The translations under genes and the position numbers were made by a program. The notes under the pieces were generated by a model that saw only the letters and a list, made by a program, of their open reading frames with translations, was not told the DNA's origin and made no database searches. 64,000 nt of DNA from CAWBOY01 sp963790585 (GTDB taxonomy: Bacteria > Planctomycetota > Planctomycetia > Gemmatales > Gemmataceae). The stretch is taken from positions 620,001-684,000 of the forward strand of contig CAWBOY010000007.1 in assembly GCA_963790585.1 (NCBI GenBank), written 5' to 3'. Positions 8,729 to 17,995 of the stretch are shown here, one piece after another (position 1 is the first letter of the stretch; every line of letters begins with the position of its first letter).

Positions 8729-9847
8729 TTAGTCCGTCTTCTTCTTCACGCCGCCGATGTTATGTGTATCGTCAAAATAGGTATTGCGGTCGCGGATGAT
8801 CGCCTGGGGAATGAGCGCTTCGCTCTGCGTTTTGAGGCCATCCATTTTCTTGATAGCCGTGCCGATGGCCAACACTTCCACGAAACTGCTGCTGATCTCG
8901 TAGATGTAGATTTTCACGCCGATCACCGCGTCGGCGCCGATTTCGTTAGCTTCCTTTTCTATGTGGTGTATGCAATTCTCGCGCGCCTCATAGATCAGTT
9001 GCGTGACGCTCGACACTTCGCCGCGTGCCATTCCCTTGAAGAAGGCTCCTATTCCCTGGCTAAAGCCCAGCGAATAGACGGAGGTGCCCAGCATCAACCG
9101 CATCGGCGCGTAGCCCATGCGTGTCAAGTTCCACAGTTCCTCGCCGGTTAGCTCCGAAGTCGCGGGCCGCGTCGGCGAGCCGAGGCCTGGATGATAGGAG
9201 GCGGTGCCGACCATCAGCATTTCTTTGGCTCCGACATCGATCGGCAGAATGTGGGTGTGGATGTCGACCACCGCATTGGCGCCGCGCTCCAGAGCCTCCT
9301 TTTCGATCCGTTCCAGCGCGAGATGGCGCGTGTGGTTGTACATATCGGAGAATTCCTTGACCTCGCCGCCGGCGAAGCCGCGCAGCGCGCCGAAGAAACC
9401 ACGACTGAGGCCGAGCGCGTAGGCCACATTTCCCATGACAAAGTGCCGCGGCTCGTAGCCAGCATCGACCTGGCAATAGAAATCTTGCCCCGTGCAAGCC
9501 GTGGTAAAGAAGTCGCCATGATGATCGAGACCTTTGATCGATGAGCCGATGGCGACGAATTCCTTCAAGCCGCTCAGCTGCTTCAGCTCCGACGTGACGC
9601 CGGTGACGCCGTGAGCGCCAAGGTCGAGTGCCTCCTTTTCGAGCCGCTGAATCGCCGCATGACGGCCTTCGGTGATGAGCTTCGTGAGGTTCTCGATCTC
9701 ACCGCCCGAGAGCGTCTTCAACCCGCTCGACAGCCCGCCGAAGAATCCAAGCGACTGGACACTATTGCCGACGACAATGCTACCCGGCACCCAGCCCTTT
9801 TGGGCGAGACAGTACATTTCGTTGCCGGAAAAGCCACTGATAATCAT
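8729..9847 (-). CDS. three fused YbjQ (UPF0145) domains
   Basis: The protein has three tandem copies of the roughly 105-residue YbjQ/UPF0145 domain. Each copy runs through a block like GSxVxGNxVxSLGFxxGxxxxLKxxxGGE, then an Arg-rich helix (LITEGRHAAIQRLEKEA, MYNHTRHLALERIEKEA, LIYEARENCIHHIEKEA) and a final G-A-D/N-A-V-x-x-V strand. Most family members are single-domain and assemble as homo-pentamers; three fused copies would change that stoichiometry. The function is not established (a putative heavy-metal-binding annotation exists for the family). I use ATG 9847 (MIISGFSGNEMY) with AGGACA upstream, since the longer frame would overlap the neighbouring gene and adds a non-homologous N-terminus. 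Confidence 0.8.
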   Translation of the reverse strand: MIISGFSGNEMYCLAQKGWVPGSIVVGNSVQSLGFFGGLSSGLKTLSGGEIENLTKLITEGRHAAIQRLEKEALDLGAHGVTGVTSELKQLSGLKEFVAIGSSIKGLDHHGDFFTTACTGQDFYCQVDAGYEPRHFVMGNVAYALGLSRGFFGALRGFAGGEVKEFSDMYNHTRHLALERIEKEALERGANAVVDIHTHILPIDVGAKEMLMVGTASYHPGLGSPTRPATSELTGEELWNLTRMGYAPMRLMLGTSVYSLGFSQGIGAFFKGMARGEVSSVTQLIYEARENCIHHIEKEANEIGADAVIGVKIYIYEISSSFVEVLAIGTAIKKMDGLKTQSEALIPQAIIRDRNTYFDDTHNIGGVKKKTD

Positions 9848-9918
9848 GGGGGTGTCCTGTAAGGATGAAGAACGCTGGTCTAGTTTCTTATTCTCGCGCC
9901 GAGGCAGAGCATTTTGAT

Positions 9919-10203
9919 TCACAGACTATTCATAAACGCCTCCACCGCGTCTTTCGCCTCAACCAAACTCGACCCCGTTTCCTCGCGATACACCTTGATC
10001 GCTTCGATCTTGCGTTGCGGATCGCGGGCAATCTCCTTCACGCGCTCGGATACGGGGCGTCCCTGTGTGATGTCGACGTTGTGGTGGTGTAGGAGCGCAG
10101 TGAGTTTTCGCTCAATTCGTGCGAGTCGATTGTTCATCGCGCTAGTGAGCAGGAAAAGTGTGCTCAGGACTATAAGGCCAAAGATGGGGAGGATGGGATC
10201 CAT
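9919..10203 (-). CDS. membrane-anchored protein with ribosomal L7/L12 C-terminal-like motif
   Basis: A 94-residue protein with one N-terminal membrane helix (MDPILPIFGLIVLSTLFLL), a short charged linker, and a C-terminal segment IEAIKVYREETGSSLVEAK that resembles the C-terminal domain of ribosomal protein L7/L12 (the K-I-x-V-I-K-x-x-R-x-x-T-G-L-x-L-x-E-A-K pattern). Small proteins of this build occur in many bacteria without an assigned role. The L7/L12 C-terminal domain binds translation factors and other partners, so a membrane tether of that fold may recruit something to the membrane; this is a guess. Confidence 0.7.
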   Translation of the reverse strand: MDPILPIFGLIVLSTLFLLTSAMNNRLARIERKLTALLHHHNVDITQGRPVSERVKEIARDPQRKIEAIKVYREETGSSLVEAKDAVEAFMNSL

Positions 10204-10275
10204 TGTTGTGTTCTCCGAGGATGGAAGTGCTTCTGGCTCAATGGTCTTTAGATAGCGCTGCCCTTGAGACCGTTG

Positions 10276-10524
10276 CTAGTTGCTGGAATCACACCGATCC
10301 ATTTCTTCCGGCTGACGATCAGCTACTTTCCCTAATGCCTGCCGAAACAATTTGTGATCTCCCTTGGACGCACGGTCTGTCAAATACTCTTGCGTCATTA
10401 AAGCGGAGAGCTTTTCTGCCAGGGCCAGCGTGATCAATTGATTGAGAGACACTTGCTCCTTCTGTGCCAACTCACGGGCTTTGGCGTGCAACGACTCTGG
10501 TAGGCGAAGACTGATTGTACTCAT
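10276..10524 (-). CDS. ribbon-helix-helix antitoxin of the PIN pair
   Basis: An 82-residue protein beginning STISLRLPESLHAKARELA and continuing with VSLNQLITLALAEKL, the classic ribbon-helix-helix (CopG/HicB C-terminal type) DNA-binding pattern. Its start ATG overlaps the stop of the PIN gene by four bases (ATGA), so the two are translated as a pair. The toxin comes first and the antitoxin second, the reverse of the common order. It would neutralise the PIN ribonuclease and, through its ribbon-helix-helix, bind the palindrome upstream of the pair to repress transcription. Confidence 0.8.
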   Translation of the reverse strand: MSTISLRLPESLHAKARELAQKEQVSLNQLITLALAEKLSALMTQEYLTDRASKGDHKLFRQALGKVADRQPEEMDRCDSSN

Positions 10525-10949
10525 GATAACTCCCCTATTTCGATCAGGAACTCGCGTGGCGTCAGAACGCGCACGCCAAATTGCTCCGCTCCCTGGAAAT
10601 CAGATACGTTAAAGGTGATAATTGTGGCCCCGCCGGAGGAAACGGCGAGTTCGAGTACCATATCATCTGCCGAATCCTTCAACATTGGTCGCCATAGGTA
10701 GTAGATTGGGCGATGTTTTGCTACTTGGCAGAGGTAGTTTAGGATAGCTTGGAGATCGGCCTCATTAAGGAGCGTGTCCCCAAGCAAGCGTAGGCCAACT
10801 TCTTCGTATTCAAGAACCAAAGGAACCGAGACGTTTATTGCGAACTTCCCACCGTCGATCACGTTAATCAGCCGATAGGATGCACCGCGCCGTGATCGAA
10901 GCGCAGCGACAAACACATTCGTGTCGATTACAATTTCAGGAAGAGCCAT
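10521..10949 (-). CDS. PIN domain toxin (COG1569 type)
   Basis: A 142-residue PIN-fold ribonuclease: VIDTNVFVAAL holds the first conserved Asp, VLEYEEV the conserved Glu, SADDMVLELAV the central acidic Asp, and IITFNVSDF the C-terminal Asp. These residues bind the metal ions that cut RNA. It belongs to the COG1569 group of putative toxin-antitoxin PIN proteins. It overlaps the downstream antitoxin gene by four bases and its start codon lies two bases from a perfect palindrome that should be the operator. The set looks intact. Confidence 0.85.
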   Translation of the reverse strand: MALPEIVIDTNVFVAALRSRRGASYRLINVIDGGKFAINVSVPLVLEYEEVGLRLLGDTLLNEADLQAILNYLCQVAKHRPIYYLWRPMLKDSADDMVLELAVSSGGATIITFNVSDFQGAEQFGVRVLTPREFLIEIGELS

Positions 10950-10950
10950 A

Positions 10951-10972
10951 TTGGTATCATATATGATACCAA
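10951..10972. promoter_or_regulatory. perfect 22-base palindromic operator of the PIN/RHH pair
   Basis: The half-site TTGGTATCATA is followed at once by its exact reverse complement, giving a perfect two-fold symmetric site one base upstream of the PIN start codon. Ribbon-helix-helix antitoxins bind such symmetric sites as pairs of dimers. Its position over the translation start and likely leader means binding would block transcription or initiation. Confidence 0.75.
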
Positions 10973-11037
10973 TGACTGTGGCAAAGCAACTCTATTTCCC
11001 CTTCTCACATCGCACAAACTCCTCGTAGCATCGAGAC

Positions 11038-12321
11038 ATGAATCTTTCTCCCTCCCTGGCTTTCTTTCTCGATCCCTCGCTCCTGTTCCGCGCGCTGGGG
11101 CGGGACGCGGATCCTTGGCAGCGCGAGCTTTTGCTTTGTACCGACCCGCGTATTCTGCTCAATTGCTCGCGGCAAAGCGGCAAATCGACCACGGTGAGCA
11201 TCCTCGCGTTGCACACCGCTTTGTTTACGCCCGGCGGCCTCGTGTTGATCCTGTCGCCGTCGCAGCGCCAGAGCGCGGAGACGTTTCGGAAAGTCTTGGA
11301 CGGCTACCATGCTCTCCACAGGCCGATCCTGGCAACCCATGAAACACAGTTGCAATTGCAGTTAGCCAACGGCGCCCGCGTCATCTGTTTGCCCGGGCGC
11401 GAGGAAACGGTGCGGTCGTTTAGCGGCGTCAACTTGCTGGTGCTCGATGAGGCGGCCCGCATTGCGGACGATCTCTATCGCTCGGTTCGGCCGATGTTGG
11501 CTGTCTCGGGAGGCCGGCTCGTCGCGCTCAGCACGCCCTTCGGGCAGCGCGGCTGGTTTTATAAGGAATGGATCAGCGCCGCTCCCTGGAAACGGGTGTG
11601 CGTGACCTGGCGCGACTGTCCCCGCATCCGTCCGGAGTTCATCGACGAGGAACGCCACTCCCTCGGTCTCGCGTGGGTGGCTCAGGAATACGAATGTTGC
11701 TTTATTGTCTTACACGGTCTGGTTTATCCTGATTTCCCGGTGTCGGTCGTCGACGAGATGCCGGAACCCACGGGCAAACCATTCGGCGGCATCGATTTCG
11801 GCTGGCGCAATCCCTTCGCCGCTGTCTGGGGCAGGCTCGACCGCGACGACATCCTCTGGCTGCGCGGTGAGCGCTACCTGAGCGCGACGCCGTTACATGA
11901 ACACGCCGCTGCCTTGAAGAAGCTCGGCTCGGTGACGTGGTATGCGGACCCGGCGGGCCGCACGGAAATCGAGGAGTTCCGCTCCGCTGGCCTGGCCGTC
12001 CGCGCCGGCGAAAATAGCCTCGGCCCCGGCATTGCCGCGGTCACGGCTCGCTTACGCACCGGTCGGCTCAAAGTGTCGCGCAGCGCTTGCCCCAATCTCT
12101 TACGCGAAGCAGCGCTTTATCGCTATCCCTCGGAGGCGGAACGCGGCGCCCTCGGCGAAGCGCCGGTCGATAAAGACAATCACGCCTTGGCCGCGCTGCG
12201 TTACCTGATATCGCGGCTCGATGCGCGCTTTATGGCGCGGGTGCGGAGGACCGGGGTGCAGCTGGAGGACAGAGTCGCGTCAGCGCCGGAGGATGAGAAT
12301 TTGTGGACGCCGATGGGGTGA
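11038..12321 (+). CDS. orphan phage terminase large subunit-like protein
   Basis: The 427-residue protein has a terminase ATPase: the Walker A-like NCSRQSGKSTTVSILA near residue 41, LILSPSQRQS, and the Walker B LLVLDEAARIADD followed by the coupling motif LSTPFGQRGWFYKEW. The C-terminal RNase H-like nuclease is suggested by GGIDFGWRNPFAAVW and by YADPAGRTEIEEF, which supply acidic residues. Terminases package phage or gene-transfer-agent DNA. No other phage genes adjoin it; a prohead protease-like gene lies 49 kb away. Possible origins are a decayed prophage, a dispersed gene transfer agent, or a captured gene with a new role. Confidence 0.8.
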   Translation: MNLSPSLAFFLDPSLLFRALGRDADPWQRELLLCTDPRILLNCSRQSGKSTTVSILALHTALFTPGGLVLILSPSQRQSAETFRKVLDGYHALHRPILATHETQLQLQLANGARVICLPGREETVRSFSGVNLLVLDEAARIADDLYRSVRPMLAVSGGRLVALSTPFGQRGWFYKEWISAAPWKRVCVTWRDCPRIRPEFIDEERHSLGLAWVAQEYECCFIVLHGLVYPDFPVSVVDEMPEPTGKPFGGIDFGWRNPFAAVWGRLDRDDILWLRGERYLSATPLHEHAAALKKLGSVTWYADPAGRTEIEEFRSAGLAVRAGENSLGPGIAAVTARLRTGRLKVSRSACPNLLREAALYRYPSEAERGALGEAPVDKDNHALAALRYLISRLDARFMARVRRTGVQLEDRVASAPEDENLWTPMG

Positions 12322-12325
12322 AGGG

Positions 12326-12416
12326 TGTTTTCAGGAGCCGGGAGCGTAAGCGACCGGAGCGCATTACACTCGCTCAGATTCTCTCCGGTCGCTGACGCTC
12401 CCGGCTCCTGAAAACC
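12326..12416. repeat. family A palindrome, copy 1
   Basis: Arms GAGCCGGGAGCGTAAGCG and ACCGGAG on the left with the inverted counterpart ending GCTCCCGGCTCCTG on the right, around a centre of about 30 bases. It lies between the convergent terminase and LolA-like genes. Confidence 0.85.
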
Positions 12417-12424
12417 GCACTCAT

Positions 12425-13185
12425 TTACGGCTTCGCGAACAGTGTATCGCTCAGTTCCGTCTCGGCCTTGTATTCGAGTACGTCCGCCGTCAGGAACTCC
12501 TTGCCGTCATGCAGGACCTTGATCTTTTGCGCCATTTTCAGACCGTTCACTTCTTTATAATCGCTCGGGAAGCTCTCCGCGTTGTATTCGGCGCCGCCTT
12601 GTGGGTCCTTCTCGCGGTGCTCGGTCTTTGCTAGTAAATGCGTCTTCTTATCGAAATAGAGGCTCATATCGCTGTGCCCCTTGCTCTCGACGCGGATGCC
12701 GATCACGTCTTGGCCTTCGACCTTGGATTCGCCGATGGTCGAGATCTTCAGGTCCTTATCGGTCAGTAGCGGCGTCAAGCGGACGATGCGCGAGGTGTAA
12801 AAGCGTTCCTTGACGGAATCCATCATGTCCGCGGTCATGTCAATTTTCATGTCATTGATCACCAGCCAGCCTTTGTCTTTGTTGATGATCTGAAGCTGTT
12901 TGATCTGCTGGCCCATCACCTCAACGTCTGACTCGATGCGAGCGCGGTCCGGCTCCTGGAACGTCGACGTCGCTTTGAGTTCGATTTCCAGCCCATGACA
13001 AACACTTTGCCTTTCATCTTGCTGGTAAAGGCCTTGGTCTGGTCCAGTTTCTCGGCGCCGCCCATGGCCTTGATCGCTTTCTCGACGACCGCCTTGGCAT
13101 CGGCGGCATCGTCCGCGCGCACGGTCGCGGCGGCCATCAAAGAAACAGCGCAAGCGGTCAGGACAAAAGATGCTTTGCGAATCAC
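12425..13185 (-). CDS. LolA-like periplasmic protein, frameshifted
   Basis: Two frames together encode one protein of about 253 residues. The N-terminus (GTG 13185, preceded by AAGGAG) encodes a signal peptide IRKASFVLTACAVSLMAAAT and a helix AKAVVEKAIKAMGGAEKL in one frame. From about 12992 the sequence continues in another frame with LEIELKATSTFQEPDR, then a beta-rich domain (GWLVINDMKIDM, SLYFDKKTHLLAKTEHRE, KIKVLHDGKEFLTADVLEYK), as in outer-membrane lipoprotein-sorting-like proteins. One missing base in the GGG of the codons for MG restores a single frame. LolA-type folds carry lipids or lipoproteins across the periplasm, but planctomycete members are mostly uncharacterised. Confidence 0.72.
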
Positions 13186-13337
13186 GGGAACTCCTTGTGA
13201 AATCTTGACAAAGACGTGAATAGAGACGGCCACGCTCATGGCGCCTCCGCCGCTCGCCTGCCGTTTGCGAGCGTTCTCTATCGTATTCGATACGGAATCG
13301 GGATTCTTGCGGAAATCTTTGTAGAGACGACGTAGGG

Positions 13338-13366
13338 AGACCCCCGGCAAGCCGGGGGCTATATGA
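13338..13366 (-). repeat. family C palindrome, copy 2
   Basis: Same hairpin as copy 1 on the minus strand, starting about 15 bases after the stop of the kinase-TPR gene, in the standard orientation to that gene. Confidence 0.85.
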
Positions 13367-13380
13367 ATACAATACGGATC

Positions 13381-16166
13381 TTATTTTTTCGTATCGGCCA
13401 GCTTCTTGCGCCACTCGTCCGCTTTGTCTTTCTTGTCCCAGGCGTCGTAGAGTTTTACCAAGCGCTCCAGGGCTTCCGTGAGGCGAATCTTGTCCTGGTG
13501 GCGCAATTTCCCTTCGCGCTGTTTTATTCCTTCATAGCCGGCGAGCAATAGCGGCTCGGCTTCGGCGTATTTCTTTTGGCCAAGAAGAATGGCGCCCACG
13601 AGCGACTTGGTGTTGAACGTAGTCCAAACATCGGGCTGATTCTTTTCGCGAATCGCCAAGCAGGCACGCACCACGGGCTCGGCGTCAGACCACTTTTGCT
13701 GCCTTATCAGATTCGACCCGAGATCGGCCATCGCGCTGGCGAGCCGTGGATGGTCCGGGCCGACTTTCTTCTTGATCAGCTCCAGGTTTTCGCGATACAG
13801 CGGCTCGGCCCTGGCATATTGGCCGGTAGCATCGAGCGCTCCTGCCCAGTTGCTCACGCTCGCAAACGTGTTCGGGTGGTCCGGGCCGAGCTTGGCCTTT
13901 ATTAGTTTGGTCATCTCCTCGAATAGCGGTACAGCCAGGTCGAGCTTGCCAATGCTCTGATACGCCAAGGCGAGGTTGTTCATACCGGTGATCGTTTTGG
14001 GGTGGTCGCCGCCAAGCCCCTCTTTCGACCGTTTGAGCATCTCCTCCAGCAGCGGTACCGCCAAATCGTTCTTGCCGACGATTATATACCCATGAGCAAG
14101 GTTATTCATGACCTGAATCGTGTGCGCATGATCAGGACCCAGCTTGGCCCGGCACAACTTCAACGTCTCTTCGAGGAGAGGTATGGCTAGATTGGTGTGG
14201 CCCAGAGCCTCCTGGACGAGAGCCACATTGTTCATGCTTTGGAGGGTATCGGGGTCATCAGGGCCCAGCTTGGCCTTGCGCAGCTTCAGCGTCTCCTGGG
14301 CGAGCGGTAGAGCCAAATCGTTCTTGCCCGCCGCCTGGTAGCCAAAGGCAAGATTGCTCATGCTACGGAGCGTGTCGACGTGCTCGGGACCCAGCGTGGC
14401 TTTCCGCAGCTTTAGCGTTTCCTGGAACATAGGCAAAGCCAAGTCATAATTGCCCTCCGCAACATAGTACCCGGCGAGATTGTTCATGCAGGAAAGGGTG
14501 TCGGGATGTTCCGGGCCCTCAAGAGCAGTAAAAGTCTCCAAAGCGCGCTTCAGCAGGCCAATGGCCTTATCCGAATAGCCAAGCCCATACTGGGAGCTGG
14601 CCAACGTCATCTGCAATTTTGCCACCGCGACCGGATCGCCGACCGCTTCGCCTTCGAGTTCCTTGGTCGCCACATCGAGACGCTCGCCGAGAATCACACG
14701 CAGCTTTTTGCCTTCTTTTTCCTCAGCGTTCGGATCCAAGTCCTTGAAGACCGAGGACAGGATCTCGTTCCCTTTCTCGATTTGCTCCAGACGTTTTAAC
14801 GCCTTCTGCTCATTCGATTCCGCGATAACACGTTGACGTGCTTCCCCGTACATGGCCCAGGTCGTGCCGACCATGCCGACGAGCAGGGTCAGCAGGATCA
14901 ACGAAGCGCCGACGACCGCACCACGGTTGCGACGTATGAATTTGCCGACACGATAACTCCAGGTTGGCGGGCCAGCCGACACCGGCTCGTGATTGAGAAA
15001 GCGCTCCACATCGGTGGCGAAGCCGTTCGCCGTGGCGTAACGCCGCTCGCGGTCCTTCGAGAGCGCTTTCATTACGATCCAATCCAGATCGCCTTTGACG
15101 AAATAGCTGAGACTCTTCGGCTCAGTGTGGCGCGCGGCGGCTATGGAACCTTGACCTTCCACCGTACTCAGGCGCGAACTCGGCTTGGGCGGCTCCTCCT
15201 CACGGATGACGCGGACGATTTCGTCCCAGGCCGCTTTCGCCAATCTCTTCTTTTCCAGGGGCGTCGAGCCAGTCAGCAGCTCGTAGAGAATGACACCGAG
15301 TGCATAGATGTCGGCACGCGTATCCACATCGAGATCGCCTCGGCCTGCCTGCTCGGGAGCCATATACAAGGGCGTGCCAAGAACCTGCCCGAGCTGTGTG
15401 AACAGGCTCTTGTCTGTCAACAACATGTCACTCATTGCCTTGGCCAGGCCGAAGTCGATGATCTTGGGCACCGGTCGGCCATTGTCCGATTCGACGAGGA
15501 TGTTGGTCGGCTTGAGATCGCGGTGAATAATGCCTTTTTGATGGGCGTGTTGCACTGCATGGCAGATTTGCTGGAAGAGCTTGAGCCGATCGTTGATACT
15601 CAAATGTTTTTGGTCGCAAAACTGAGTCAGGGGAACGCCCTTGACCAGCTCCATAACGAAATAGGGTTGCCCGCTGGGCGTCGTTCCCGCATCGAGAACC
15701 TTGGCAATATTCGGATGGTCCATCAGGGCCAATGCCTGGCGCTCGGCCTCGAAGCGCGCAAGACATGCCTGGAATCCATTCCCGCTTTGATAAGCTTGAC
15801 CGCCACCTGCCTCTTCACCGGTTCGGTCTGCTGGGCCATGTAGACCGAGCCCATACCGCCTTCGCCGATTACTTCGATGAGCCTGTACTTCCCGGCGATT
15901 AAGGTGCCGATTGCTAAAGATCCTGGATCGACTGTGAAGCTGGCGTCGTCATTTGGTATGTACGCTCCGGTATTCTCGATGGGACTTTCATTGGTCGCTC
16001 CGAGCCAGCCGCCGGAGGCAACGTAGGCCTTGAGCAAGGAGTCGACACGTCTGTACAGCTCGCTATCGCCAGAACAGGCTTCAGCAAGGTACGCCGCACG
16101 GTGAGCTTCGGGCTTGTCAATGGCGTCAAGAAAGATCTGTTTTACGCGTTCTGGATCGACGGGCAT
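13381..16166 (-). CDS. Ser/Thr kinase with TPR repeats, frameshifted
   Basis: With one base restored the gene encodes about 928 residues. The first 120 (MPVDPERVKQIFLDAIDKP onward) form the planctomycete kinase leader; the kinase begins at YRLIEVIGEGGMGSVYMAQQ with the Walker-like G loop and VAVKLIKAGMD (catalytic Lys). The frame breaks near 15755, where a relative at 62461 reads VLRRFEQERQALALMDHP. It then continues with IIHRDLKPTN, DFGLAKA and YMAPEQA. A membrane helix (VGASLILLTLLVGMVGTTW) follows, then at least nine 42-residue TPR units with the kinesin-light-chain pattern (GPEHPDTLxxMNNLAxxYxxxGxxxxA). It is probably a transmembrane signalling kinase with an outer TPR sensor or scaffold. 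Confidence 0.88.
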
Positions 16167-16266
16167 GGCGAGACTCCCGAAAATAGGGCCTTTATTCCCA
16201 TGCGTAAATTGTGCCGTTTGAGAATCATAGATCGGCGAAAATAATGGGGGACGCTTTGGGGTGGAA

Positions 16267-16297
16267 GACCCCCCGGCAAGCCGGGGGCTATATGAAT
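16267..16297 (-). repeat. family C palindrome, copy 3
   Basis: Same hairpin on the minus strand, beginning about 3 bases after the stop of the MfnE-like gene and oriented as the other gene-end copies. Confidence 0.85.
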
Positions 16298-16299
16298 AC

Positions 16300-16875
16300 T
16301 CAGCGCAGCGACAGGACCTGCACTTCCAACGACTTCTCGAAGCCTTTCAAGATCTCAGCGAACAGGGGGTCAACCAAGCCGCGGCGGCCGGCTTCGTGCC
16401 AGTTGATGTCGGGCGGGAAATCGATCGATTTGAGCAGGATGAGGCGTTTGGCTGACACCGTCTTGGCGAGAAACGCGGCGACGGAGTCGCTGGCGGCTTC
16501 CCAGAGATGCGGCACCGTGGGAGTGCTTGCCGCCTCCAGTTGCCGCAACAAGGAATACGCATCGAGAATCGGTAACTTACCCTCTGTCCAACACATTTGC
16601 AGATCCTCTTTGTTGTCGACTACGACAGCTTCGGGCAGTAGAGACGCCAAAACGTGAGCGTTTAAGGTGAGGGCGTGCAAGGCGAGCCAGTGGGCGCGTT
16701 CTTCGCCTAGATGGAAGCGCTGATCGAAGACACGGATCAGATCAGTCGTCGCGCCGCCGCCGGGGATGAGGGTGATTTCCGGCTCGGCGAGTCCGGCAAG
16801 GAAGCTCGATAAGCGCGAAGCGAGATCGGGCAAGTCGAAAAGACTGCCGCCGACTTTGACGACGGTGCGCGGCAT
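16300..16875 (-). CDS. amino-acid-kinase family protein, MfnE-like
   Basis: A 191-residue small amino-acid kinase: VVKVGGSLFDL is the N-terminal phosphate-binding loop, TLIPGGGATTDLIR the second Gly-rich loop, and LILLKSIDF with GLVDPLF the C-terminal nucleotide-binding part. In methanogens MfnE phosphorylates the furan intermediate of methanofuran synthesis, and homologues sit in the tetrahydromethanopterin C1 gene clusters of methylotrophs and planctomycetes. The assignment rests mainly on the gene next door, three bases upstream, which belongs to the H4MPT-linked C1-pathway family. The small size also fits this group better than aspartate or glutamate kinases. ATG 16875 starts the first beta strand directly. 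Confidence 0.72.
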   Translation of the reverse strand: MPRTVVKVGGSLFDLPDLASRLSSFLAGLAEPEITLIPGGGATTDLIRVFDQRFHLGEERAHWLALHALTLNAHVLASLLPEAVVVDNKEDLQMCWTEGKLPILDAYSLLRQLEAASTPTVPHLWEAASDSVAAFLAKTVSAKRLILLKSIDFPPDINWHEAGRRGLVDPLFAEILKGFEKSLEVQVLSLR

Positions 16876-16878
16876 GGC

Positions 16879-17868
16879 TTAGCCTTCTTGCTCTTGGCAG
16901 AGGACGGCCACGGCGTGGGCGCAGGCTGTTATCGAAGCAGCTCCGCCGATGCGCTCGCCCAGAGAGATTACCGAACAGGGCGGCACGACGCGTTGTCTTT
17001 GCAGCACGGCTCGCGCCAGAAACTCGCCGGAGCCGGAGAGAATCACCGCCTTCGGCAAGTCCGGCAAACGGCGGGCGACGCGCTCGACCCCCTCGGCGAG
17101 ATACATGAGCAGCCGCGAGTGAACCTCCTCGACGAAGACGAGCCGTTCTTCGAGCGAGCAGGTTTCGAGGTCCGCGCCGAGCATCCGGGCCACGCGCGCA
17201 TGAGCATAGGCCTTGGTCGCGGGTCGGCCATCGGCGGTGTCGCGGTCGTTCGCATCTTCGGCGATGTCGCCACGGATCAGATAGACGTCGAGGGTCGTGG
17301 CAAAAAGCTCGGCCGCCGCCCGGCCGGCGGTGAGAGCGCACAGCGGCGTGCGGCGGCTGCCCTTGTAGATCAGCTCAAACGACTTGAGCCTTTGTGGGTC
17401 GGTTCGGCCGCGCGGGACCGGTTTGCCGTCCATGAGTGGGATGAAGTCCGCCGTGGTCGAACCGATGTCGATGAGCAGGGCCGGGCCTTTGGGAACATAG
17501 CGGCCCGCGAAGGTGGCTAAAGCGTACCAGTTGGAAGCGGCCGTCTGGAGCCAGTGAATTCGCGCGGGTGCGGCATCGGTGAAACGGCCGTTGGTTTGCC
17601 AGACGCGGACCGATCGGCCCAGCGCGCTCGCTTCGACGGCATCGAGAATCGCGGCGACGCCTTGGCGTTTGTTTTCGTAACAATCGCACAGCTCGCCGGT
17701 CATCGTGACGGCGATGCGGTCGGGATACGGCAATACAGTGAGCAACTCGGTCAAGACTGGCGCCAAGCCGGCGGGATCGCGCCAGAGGGCGAAGGAGCGT
17801 GAATAGGAGATGCCGTTGCTCCAAGCCTTGATATTGGCGCCGCCGATGTCGAGGCCGAGAGTGGTCAT
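16879..17868 (-). CDS. H4MPT-linked C1 pathway protein, MfnF-like
   Basis: A 329-residue protein of the hydantoinase/oxoprolinase-like ASKHA superfamily. It starts MTTLGLDIGGANIKAW (phosphate 1 motif), has the second phosphate loop LLIDIGSTTADFIPL, FELIYKGSRRTPLCAL, and the adenosine loop VILSGSGEFL. This order matches the H4MPT-linked C1 transfer pathway family, whose archaeal member MfnF joins two building blocks of methanofuran. With the MfnE-like gene it implies that the organism makes a methanofuran-like cofactor and has the tetrahydromethanopterin route for formaldehyde oxidation. ATG 17868 is chosen because the ASKHA fold starts there; the frame extends 16 codons upstream without support. 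Confidence 0.8.
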   Translation of the reverse strand: MTTLGLDIGGANIKAWSNGISYSRSFALWRDPAGLAPVLTELLTVLPYPDRIAVTMTGELCDCYENKRQGVAAILDAVEASALGRSVRVWQTNGRFTDAAPARIHWLQTAASNWYALATFAGRYVPKGPALLIDIGSTTADFIPLMDGKPVPRGRTDPQRLKSFELIYKGSRRTPLCALTAGRAAAELFATTLDVYLIRGDIAEDANDRDTADGRPATKAYAHARVARMLGADLETCSLEERLVFVEEVHSRLLMYLAEGVERVARRLPDLPKAVILSGSGEFLARAVLQRQRVVPPCSVISLGERIGGAASITACAHAVAVLCQEQEG

Positions 17869-17889
17869 GATCGACAGTGAATGGACGAC

Positions 17890-17973
17890 AGAGCCTGAAG
17901 CGTGAGCGAAGAGCATTGTATTTTCAAAATGCGAAATGCTCTTCGCTTACGCTTCAGGCTCGGTAATACGAAT
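17890..17973. repeat. family B palindrome, copy 1
   Basis: Left arm GAGCCTGAAGCGTGAGCGAA and GAGCATT, right arm AATGCTCTTCGCTTACGCTT and CAGGCTCGGTAAT, with a short A/T-rich loop. It lies between the divergently placed ends of the MfnF-like gene start and the FHA-GGDEF stop. Confidence 0.85.
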
Positions 17974-17995
17974 TCGGTAATACGAATTTCCGCGC

